NCBI GenBank assembly: GCA_965203045.1
Contig: OZ241850.1
Coordinates: 62,001-126,000 of the forward strand
Length of the DNA: 64,000 nt
Direction: 5' to 3'
From: G965203045 sp965203045
GTDB taxonomy: Bacteria > Pseudomonadota > Gammaproteobacteria > PS1 > Pseudothioglobaceae
The notes under the pieces: generated by a model
What the model was told of the DNA's origin: nothing
The model's input: the letters and a program-made list of their open reading frames with translations, nothing else
Databases searched by the model: none
In this document: one piece after another, positions 57,771 through 64,000 of the stretch
Numbering within the stretch: position 1 is the first letter of the stretch
Layout: the number at the start of each line of letters is the position of its first letter
Made by a program: the position numbers and the translations under genes

Positions 57771-58582
57771 TATTTTGGCAATATTTGCTACCTAAACATC
57801 TGCTATCTATCTGGATGCACAAGCTTAGCCAAGTGCGCTTACTATGGTTTAAAAATTTACTAATTAAATTATTTATCAAATTCTATAAAGTTAATCTTAC
57901 AGAAGCAGAGTTTGAAAATATAATTGACTATGAGCATTTTAATGCGTTTTTTACCCGTGCTCTAAAAACTAACGCTCGTCCCATTGATAATGCTAAGATT
58001 ATCAGCCCGGTTGATGGTTTAGTTTTTGCTGCGGGCGTTGTGTATCCAAACGGTATTTTTAATATCAAATCACAGCTTTATAACATTAAACAACTACTTG
58101 ATAAAACAACAAATGCTAGCTATTTTTACAATGGGCATTATATTGGTATTTACTTAGCGCCTAAAAACTATCATAGAGTACATATGCCTATAACAGCTCG
58201 CCTGCTAAATATGGCCTATATTCCTGGGGGTTTATTTTCGGTTAATCAAAAAAATATGGCTAACATTCCTGCTTTACTTAGTAGAAACGAACGTTTAATT
58301 TGCTATTTTAGCGCTGATTTTGGCAAATTTGCCATGGTTTTAGTAGGGGCAATTTTTGTAGGTTCAATACAAACCATCTGGCATGGAAAAATAACTCCAC
58401 CTTATGGCAAATATGAACAGACTTGGGATTATACCGATACCAATATCACTCTTAATAAAGGAGATGAATTAGGACGCTTTAACATGGGGTCAACAATAAT
58501 ATTACTACTACCAAAACAAGCAAAATTTAATGTTGATAGTATCAATGCTGGCACAAAAATTATTATGGGTCAAGCTATTTAA
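57767..58582 (+). CDS. psd: Phosphatidylserine decarboxylase proenzyme
   Basis: Membrane-associated pyruvoyl enzyme converting phosphatidylserine to phosphatidylethanolamine. The 271-residue protein has FNAFFTRALKTNARPID near residue 62, SPVDGLVFAAG near 82 (catalytic Asp region), KNYHRVHMPITARLL near 127 with a His, and the self-cleavage motif MGST in LGRFNMGSTIILLL near residue 238. The family motif is usually LGST; here the first residue is Met, while the cleaved Gly-Ser bond and the Ser that becomes pyruvoyl are intact. It follows proS with overlap and converges on the CorC-like gene, 3 bases apart. Confidence 0.96.
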   Translation: MIFWQYLLPKHLLSIWMHKLSQVRLLWFKNLLIKLFIKFYKVNLTEAEFENIIDYEHFNAFFTRALKTNARPIDNAKIISPVDGLVFAAGVVYPNGIFNIKSQLYNIKQLLDKTTNASYFYNGHYIGIYLAPKNYHRVHMPITARLLNMAYIPGGLFSVNQKNMANIPALLSRNERLICYFSADFGKFAMVLVGAIFVGSIQTIWHGKITPPYGKYEQTWDYTDTNITLNKGDELGRFNMGSTIILLLPKQAKFNVDSINAGTKIIMGQAI

Positions 58583-58585
58583 AGG

Positions 58586-59863
58586 TTATTTATCTATTTC
58601 TTGCCTCTTATCTTTTACTTTTTGCTTTCTAACCTTAACTAGCTTAGTGCCGCTCTTGCTAACTTGAATGATTTCAAATAATAAATTATCAATTTTAATA
58701 CTAATATGACGTTTAGGAATATCTTGCAAATGCTCAAGCAAAAAGCCATTTAAAGTTTTAGCTTGCTTACTTTTTAGTTTAGTAGCTAAAACTTGGTTAA
58801 AAGCACGCAAAGTAATTTTACTATCTACTAAATAACTGCCATCGCTTTGTTGCTGCATCTCCTCTAAATACTCACCTTGATTAGAAGTGAAATGCCCCAC
58901 AATTTCTTCTAATATATCTTCTAAAACCACCATACCTACAATTTCACCATATTCATCAACTACTAAGGCAAGACGGCGGCGATGTTTTTGAAAGGCGCTA
59001 AGTTGGTAGCTAAGAGTGGTATTTTCTGGTACAAAATAAGGTTCGTGAATAATACTTTTTAAGCTATCTTTGCTAAAATTATCTTGAGCATATAAATTAG
59101 CAATATTGCGCATATGCAACATACCGATAATCTCCTTGCCATCACTAGCAAAAACCAATAGCCGCGTGTGTTGTGAACGTTTAAGATGAGAGGTAATATC
59201 ATCTAAATCATCAATGTTAACACCAATAAATTCAGATTTTGGAATCATAATATCTCTAACCGTTGCTTTTTCTAAACCAAGAATATTAAGTAGCATTTTT
59301 TGATAATTAGCAGAAATTTTATATTTTGCTTCATTAATAGCAATAGCAAGCTCATCAGAGCTGATACTTGGTTGATTTTCTCTAATTGATAACCCCAACA
59401 AACGTAAGCAATTTTTAGCAATAAAGTTAATAAGATAGACAATGGGTTTAAATAATCTAACAAGAATATTTACTAAAAAACTTGCAGGTAAAGCAACTTT
59501 TTCTGGGTGTTTAGCAGCAAAAATTTTGGGAGCGGTTTCAGCAAAAATTAAAATTATTAAAGTAAGTAGTAAAGACGAAGCAACCACCGCGCCTTCGTCA
59601 AATAACTTGATTGCCAGAACAGTAGCTATACTGGCTGCAAAGATATTTACTAGATTATTCCCAAGTAATATAGTACCTAGTAATTCTTCGGTCTGTTCTA
59701 GTAGACGAATAGCGCGTTTAGCAGGTTTCTTACTAGTTGCTAGATTTTTCAAGCGATAGCGGTTAATCGCCATCATCGCGGTTTCAGTGCTGGAAAAAAA
59801 CGCTGAAATAAATATAAGCAATACTAAAACAACAAATAATAAAGTGGTGGAAATGTTTTCCAA
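58586..59863 (-). CDS. CorC/HlyC-family membrane protein (CNNM/DUF21 with CBS domains; YfjD/TlyC-like)
   Basis: A 425-residue inner-membrane protein. The N-terminal DUF21 domain has about four hydrophobic helices (residues 7-27, 60-82, 90-108, 128-150), beginning with FISAFFSSTETAMMAINRYRL, typical of the CNNM superfamily. Two CBS domains follow (VRDIMIPKSEFIGVN near 205 and EPYFVPENTTLSYQL near 275), then a C-terminal CorC_HlyC domain (SYLVDSKITLRAFNQVL near 350). Related proteins are linked to Mg2+/Co2+ efflux or resistance; transport by this subfamily is not well defined, so no gene symbol is given. The start is 4 bases after the eno stop, so it may be read with eno, dnaJ and dnaK. Confidence 0.9.
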   Translation of the reverse strand: MENISTTLLFVVLVLLIFISAFFSSTETAMMAINRYRLKNLATSKKPAKRAIRLLEQTEELLGTILLGNNLVNIFAASIATVLAIKLFDEGAVVASSLLLTLIILIFAETAPKIFAAKHPEKVALPASFLVNILVRLFKPIVYLINFIAKNCLRLLGLSIRENQPSISSDELAIAINEAKYKISANYQKMLLNILGLEKATVRDIMIPKSEFIGVNIDDLDDITSHLKRSQHTRLLVFASDGKEIIGMLHMRNIANLYAQDNFSKDSLKSIIHEPYFVPENTTLSYQLSAFQKHRRRLALVVDEYGEIVGMVVLEDILEEIVGHFTSNQGEYLEEMQQQSDGSYLVDSKITLRAFNQVLATKLKSKQAKTLNGFLLEHLQDIPKRHISIKIDNLLFEIIQVSKSGTKLVKVRKQKVKDKRQEIDK

Positions 59864-59867
59864 AGAT

Positions 59868-61148
59868 TTACCTCAAATGGTTAAAGCCTGATATGCCAGC
59901 ATAAATAGCATTCTTGCCAAGCTGTTCTTCAATGCGTAATAATTGATTATACTTAGCAAGGCGGTCTGTACGAGATAAAGAACCGCTTTTAATCTGACCA
60001 CAACCAGTTGCTACTGCTAAATCGGCAATAATAGTGTCTTCTGTTTCACCAGAACGATGTGATATTACCACATTATACCCAGATTTTTTAGCTAGTTTAA
60101 TCGCTGATAAACTCTCACTAAGGGTGCCAATTTGATTTACTTTAATTAAAATAGCATTGGCAATACCTTTATCAATGCAATTTTGCAAAACTTTGGTGTT
60201 GGTAGTCATTAAATCATCACCTACTAATTGGATTTTATCACCAAGTTTAGCAGTTATAGTTTTCCACCCCTGCCAATCATTTTCATCCAGACCATCTTCA
60301 ATAGAAATAATAGGATAATTAGCAACCCAATCTATCAAATAATCAATAAATTGCGCACTGTCTAAATGTTTGTTTTCCGATTTTAAATGGTATAAGCCAT
60401 TTTTGTAAAACTCGCTGCTTGCACAATCAAGTCCAATATAAATATCTTTACCAGCGCTAAATCCCGCTTTTTCAATAGAACTAATAATTATATCAAGCGC
60501 TTCCCGATTAGAACTTAGGTTTGGGGCAAAACCACCCTCATCACCAACTGTGGTATTGTGTCCTTTGATGTGCAAAATGTGTTTTAAGGTATGAAATACT
60601 TCAGCCCCATAACGCAGTGCCTCTGTAAAACTATTACTACTGACAGGGATAATCATAAATTCCTGTATATCAATATTATTATTAGCGTGCTGACCGCCGT
60701 TTAGAATATTTATCATAGGCACTGGTAACAAATAGTCATTAAATCCATCTAAACTTTGATATAACGGCTTCTTATTGGTATTAGCATTAGCACAAGCACA
60801 AGCGAGCGAAACTGATAAAATAGCATTAGCACCAAGAATTGACTTATTAGTGGTGCCATCTAAATCAATCATTGCATAGTCAATATTTGCCTGATTGTCA
60901 ATGGCAAAACCTCGCAAAGCATCATTTATAGTAGTATTAACATTAGCAACCGCTTGTAATACCCCTTTACCAAAATAGCGATTTTTATCGCCATCACGCA
61001 ACTCTAGGGCTTCTCGCTGTCCGGTTGAGGACCCTGAGGGAACAATAGAACGACCAATAATATTATTGTCCAGTAAAACTTCAGCCTCAATAGTAGGATT
61101 GCCTCTTGAATCCAAAACTTCTCTAGCTTTAATTTGCCTAATTTTCAT
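59868..61148 (-). CDS. eno: Enolase
   Basis: Converts 2-phosphoglycerate to phosphoenolpyruvate in glycolysis and is part of the degradosome in some bacteria. The 426-residue protein begins MKIRQIKAREVLDSRGNPT, has GGQHANNNIDIQEFMI near residue 153, the Mg ligands in ISIEDGLDENDW near 286 and LVGDDLMTTN near 310, and SHRSGETEDTIIADLAV near residue 365 with the substrate-binding loop. The ATG at 61148 is preferred to a TTG four codons upstream. It lies 24 bases downstream of dnaJ. In other gammaproteobacteria eno normally follows pyrG, so its place after dnaJ is a rearrangement. Confidence 0.98.
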   Translation of the reverse strand: MKIRQIKAREVLDSRGNPTIEAEVLLDNNIIGRSIVPSGSSTGQREALELRDGDKNRYFGKGVLQAVANVNTTINDALRGFAIDNQANIDYAMIDLDGTTNKSILGANAILSVSLACACANANTNKKPLYQSLDGFNDYLLPVPMINILNGGQHANNNIDIQEFMIIPVSSNSFTEALRYGAEVFHTLKHILHIKGHNTTVGDEGGFAPNLSSNREALDIIISSIEKAGFSAGKDIYIGLDCASSEFYKNGLYHLKSENKHLDSAQFIDYLIDWVANYPIISIEDGLDENDWQGWKTITAKLGDKIQLVGDDLMTTNTKVLQNCIDKGIANAILIKVNQIGTLSESLSAIKLAKKSGYNVVISHRSGETEDTIIADLAVATGCGQIKSGSLSRTDRLAKYNQLLRIEEQLGKNAIYAGISGFNHLR

Positions 61149-61172
61149 AATTTGTAGCAATGATTTTTAATA

Positions 61173-62273
61173 TCAATCAAAAAATGATTTTACCTTATCA
61201 AAAAATGAGCTGGCTTCAGGATAGTGTTTTTTATCATTGTTGCAACAAGTGTTAAATTCTTTTAGTAAATCTTTTTGTTTAGAGTTTAAATTAACTGGTG
61301 TTTCCACCTTTACTTGAACTAACAAATCACCTACACCACCACCTCGCACCGCCGGTGCCCCCTTGCCCCTAACTTTGAATAATTTAGCAGTTTGAGTTCC
61401 TGAAGGAATTCTAATTTTAACCTTACTAGTAATAGTAGGCACTTCAATAGTCCCTCCCAAAGCGGCAGTGACAAAAGAAATTGGAACTTCACAATACAAA
61501 TCACGATGGTGACGTTTGAAAATATGATGTGGTTTAATATGGACTTGAACATATAAGTCACCATTAGTGCCATTGGGACTTGCTTGTCCTTCATTACTCA
61601 GACGAATGCGATTACCGTCATCAATGCCTGCTGGAATTTTAACCGATAATGACTTTTCTTTCTGCCTAAGACCATGACCACGACAACTAGGGCAAGGATG
61701 AATAATTTTCTTACCTTGACCACCACAACTAGGACAAGTTTGCTGCACCGCAAAAAAACCTTGCGACATTTGGACTTGCCCGTGTCCATTACAAGTAGGA
61801 CAAGTTTGTACCTCAGTACCAGGCTTAGCACCACTACCACCACAAGTGCCACATCTTTCTTCTTTGGGTATGCGAATGGTAACCGTGTCTCCTAAAACAG
61901 CTTGTTTTAAGTCAATATCCAAGTTATATTGTAAATCAGCGCCTCTTCGCTGTTGTTGCCGGCGATTACTAGTGCCAAAAAAGTCACTAAAAATATCCTC
62001 AAAACCAGAGGTATTAAACCCACCAGCGCCGAAGCCACCTTGTTGGTTAACACCATCGTGTCCAAATTGGTCATACATTTGACGTTTTTGTTTATCAGAC
62101 AAAACAGCATATGCTTCTCTAATTTCCTTAAATTGTGCTTCCGCGCTAGCTTTATTATCTTTATTTCTATCAGGATGATACTTCATTGCCATACGTTTAT
62201 ATGACTTTTTAATAGTTGCTTCATCAGCATTTTTAGCAACGCCCAGCACTTGATAATAATCTCTTTTTGCCAT
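61173..62273 (-). CDS. dnaJ: Chaperone protein DnaJ
   Basis: Hsp40 co-chaperone of DnaK. The 366-residue protein has an N-terminal J domain with HPD in MKYHPDRNKDN near residue 32, a Gly/Phe-rich linker (GGFGAGGFNTSGFEDIF) near residue 80, four zinc-finger repeats C-x2-C-x-G-x-G (CGTCGGSGAKPG, CPTCNGHGQVQM, CPSCGGQGKKI, CPSCRGHGLRQ) between residues 133 and 205, and a C-terminal substrate-binding region. This is the full type I DnaJ layout. It lies 43 bases downstream of dnaK and 24 bases before eno, as expected for a dnaK-dnaJ operon. Confidence 0.98.
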   Translation of the reverse strand: MAKRDYYQVLGVAKNADEATIKKSYKRMAMKYHPDRNKDNKASAEAQFKEIREAYAVLSDKQKRQMYDQFGHDGVNQQGGFGAGGFNTSGFEDIFSDFFGTSNRRQQQRRGADLQYNLDIDLKQAVLGDTVTIRIPKEERCGTCGGSGAKPGTEVQTCPTCNGHGQVQMSQGFFAVQQTCPSCGGQGKKIIHPCPSCRGHGLRQKEKSLSVKIPAGIDDGNRIRLSNEGQASPNGTNGDLYVQVHIKPHHIFKRHHRDLYCEVPISFVTAALGGTIEVPTITSKVKIRIPSGTQTAKLFKVRGKGAPAVRGGGVGDLLVQVKVETPVNLNSKQKDLLKEFNTCCNNDKKHYPEASSFFDKVKSFFD

Positions 62274-62316
62274 GCTTAGAAATTAAATAGCAAAAAACAG
62301 AAGTTGAGTGGCTAGA

Positions 62317-64000
62317 TTATTTTTTATCATCAATTTCTTCAAAGTCAGCATCAACTACATCATCCCCACTACCATTGCTACTACCATCATTAGCAGATGC
62401 CGCTTCCGCCTCAGGAGTAAATCCTGCAGCCCCTTTGTCATCACTACCAGCTTTAGCTTGGGCCCTTTGGGCTAGAGGCTGAGCGGCAGTAGTTAAGGCT
62501 TGTATTTTGATATCAATAGCAGACTTATCATCACTTTTTACGGCTTGTTCTAACTCACTAATTGCTTTTTCAATAACTGCTTTTTCATCCTTACTAACCT
62601 CATTTTTTAGCTCTTCAAGACTCTGTTTAGTAGAATGGATAATACCATCTGCCATATTACGAGCTTTAACTAATTCTTGGAATTTTTTATCTTCTTCGGC
62701 ATGCAACTCAGCATCTTTAATCATTTTCTCAACTTCGGCTTCAGATAAACCGCTAGATGCCTTAATGGTAATTTTTTGCTCTTTACCAGTGCCTTTGTCT
62801 TTGGCAGATACATGCAAAATACCATCACTATCAATATCAAATGATACCTCAATTTGCGGCTGACCCTTAAGCGCAGGAGCAATGCCATCTAAATTAAATT
62901 GACCAAGTGATTTATTAGCGCTTGCGACTTCTCGCTCGCCCTGTAAAACATGCACAGTTACCGCTGATTGATTATCAGCCGCTGTGGAAAATATCTGTGA
63001 AGCATTGGTAGGAATAGTGGTATTTTTTTCAATTAGTTTAGTCATCACACCACCCATAGTTTCAATACCAAGAGAAAGCGGAGTTACATCCAATAATAAC
63101 ACATCACTCACATCACCACTAATCACCCCACCTTGAATAGCAGCTCCCATAGCAACTGCTTCATCAGGATTCACATCTTTTCTAGGTTCTTTACCAAAAA
63201 AGTCTTTTACCGCTTCTTGAACCTTAGGCATTCTGGTTTGCCCGCCCACTAAAATTACTTCGTTGATATCTTTAGTTGCAAGACCAGCATCATTTAGTGC
63301 GGTTTTACAAGGAGCAATGGATTTTTTTATTAAATTGGCAACTAATGACTCCAACTTAGCGCGGGTAAGCTTAATATGTAAGTGTTTAGGACCGCTTGCA
63401 TCAGCGGTGATATAAGGTAAATTAATTTCTGACTGCTCAGAAGATGATAGCTCAATTTTGACTTTTTCCGCCGCCTCTTTTAAACGTTGTAGAGCCAACG
63501 GGTCATTTTTTAAATCAAATTTATCAGACTTTTTAAATTCATCTACCAAATAATCAATAATACGATGGTCAAAATCCTCACCGCCTAAAAAAGTATCACC
63601 ATTAGTAGCTAGCACTTCAAATTGTTTTTCACCATCAATATCTTCCATCTCAATAATAGATATATCAAAAGTGCCGCCACCTAAATCATAAACAGCAATT
63701 TTTCTATTGCCTTTATTTTTATCAATACCATACACAAGTACCGCTGCGGTAGGTTCGTTAATAATACGTTTAACATCAAGGCCAGCAATCTTACCTGCGT
63801 CCTTAGTGGCTTGACGTTGAGAATCATTAAAATAGGCTGGCACTGTTATTACCGCTTCTTTTACACTTTCACCCAAATAATCTTCAGCAGTTTTTTTCAT
63901 TTTAGTAAGCACACGTGCTGAAATTTCTGGTGCTGCCATTTTATTGCCTTTAACCTCTACCCAAGCATCACCATTATCAGCTTTGATAATTTTATAAGGC
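62317..64000 (-). CDS. dnaK: Chaperone protein DnaK (Hsp70), 5' part cut by the window end
   Basis: The frame is open from the stop at 62317 to the last base of the window. An internal Met at 63939 is not the start: the codons before it read PYKIIKADNGDAW and EVKGNK, which match E. coli DnaK near residues 90-108. So about 90 N-terminal residues lie beyond position 64000. Visible parts are VITVPAYFNDSQRQATKDAG, NEPTAAVLVYG, DLGGGTFDIS, GGQTRMPKVQ and the substrate-binding domain LDVTPLSLGIETMGG. The C-terminal tail, GDDVVDADFEEIDDKK, is the canonical DnaK ending. dnaJ follows 43 bases downstream. Confidence 0.97.
   Translation of the reverse strand, partial: PYKIIKADNGDAWVEVKGNKMAAPEISARVLTKMKKTAEDYLGESVKEAVITVPAYFNDSQRQATKDAGKIAGLDVKRIINEPTAAVLVYGIDKNKGNRKIAVYDLGGGTFDISIIEMEDIDGEKQFEVLATNGDTFLGGEDFDHRIIDYLVDEFKKSDKFDLKNDPLALQRLKEAAEKVKIELSSSEQSEINLPYITADASGPKHLHIKLTRAKLESLVANLIKKSIAPCKTALNDAGLATKDINEVILVGGQTRMPKVQEAVKDFFGKEPRKDVNPDEAVAMGAAIQGGVISGDVSDVLLLDVTPLSLGIETMGGVMTKLIEKNTTIPTNASQIFSTAADNQSAVTVHVLQGEREVASANKSLGQFNLDGIAPALKGQPQIEVSFDIDSDGILHVSAKDKGTGKEQKITIKASSGLSEAEVEKMIKDAELHAEEDKKFQELVKARNMADGIIHSTKQSLEELKNEVSKDEKAVIEKAISELEQAVKSDDKSAIDIKIQALTTAAQPLAQRAQAKAGSDDKGAAGFTPEAEAASANDGSSNGSGDDVVDADFEEIDDKK

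Noticed and set aside
1..64000. CRISPR arrays, insertion sequences, prophage genes, toxin-antitoxin or restriction modules
   Set aside because: No regularly spaced repeats, transposase or integrase motifs, or defence-gene signatures were seen. The repeated blocks at 15-18 kb are paralogous coding sequence.

Overview
The window is an AT-rich, gene-dense bacterial chromosome segment. Hand-counted lines range from about 18% G+C in parts of the glycan locus and the alkB gene to about 42% in gltB. Gene content and order point to a Gammaproteobacterium: mlaC-murA-hisG-hisD, cysE-iscRSUA-hscBA-fdx, pgsA followed by tRNA-Gly and tRNA-Cys, a tmRNA with a proteobacterial-type tag, and dnaK-dnaJ. Short intergenic gaps, many 4-base overlaps and low G+C resemble streamlined marine or symbiotic lineages such as the SUP05/Thioglobus/vesicomyid-symbiont group. 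That placement is inference; no sulfur-oxidation gene is present to confirm it. No insertion sequence, prophage, CRISPR array or rRNA operon was seen.

Layout. 0.1-4.7 kb (minus): nnrD/nnrE, lepA, a possible 20-codon ORF, aroA. 4.8-8.8 kb (plus): a membrane protein that may be an ECF-type vitamin uptake component, cobO, rlmE, ispB, then metK behind a SAM-II-type riboswitch and intrinsic terminator. 8.8-25.2 kb: a surface-polysaccharide locus. A ten-gene minus-strand run (cysC, three tandem paralogous GT2 enzymes, a sulfotransferase, another GT2, a flippase-like ABC exporter, a GT4, a GT2, a WecA-like initiating transferase) is joined by fcl, a second unrelated sulfotransferase, a nucleotide-sugar dehydrogenase, an SDR epimerase, a GT8-like gene with an 11-C tract, and manC. 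25.2-29.7 kb (plus): pheA-hisC-tyrA and ahcY behind an SAH riboswitch. 29.7-36.8 kb: uvrC, mlaC-like, murA, hisG, hisD, pyrF, a glycine-zipper envelope protein. 36.9-45.2 kb: tRNA-Arg, comF, yaaA, gltB, a HAD phosphatase, ald. 45.3-47.5 kb: a methyltransferase-like gene, alkB and alkA. 47.5-48.9 kb: ssrA, tRNA-Cys, tRNA-Gly, pgsA, tRNA-Arg. 49.3-56 kb (minus): the ISC iron-sulfur operon with cysE and ttcA upstream. 56-64 kb: proS, psd, a CorC/HlyC-type protein, eno, dnaJ and a dnaK cut by the window end.

How the parts fit. The glycan locus encodes sugar-nucleotide supply (GDP-mannose, GDP-fucose last step, a UDP-uronate-type sugar), lipid-carrier priming, many glycosyltransferases, export and two sulfotransferases. 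CysC would make their donor PAPS, so the likely product is a sulfated, probably fucose-containing surface glycan. The C tract in the GT8-like gene could switch part of that structure on and off. The activated-methyl cycle is under two-sided RNA control: a SAM sensor on metK and an SAH sensor on ahcY. The ISC operon is probably autoregulated, with a strong match to an IscR type-1 operator beside the iscR promoter.
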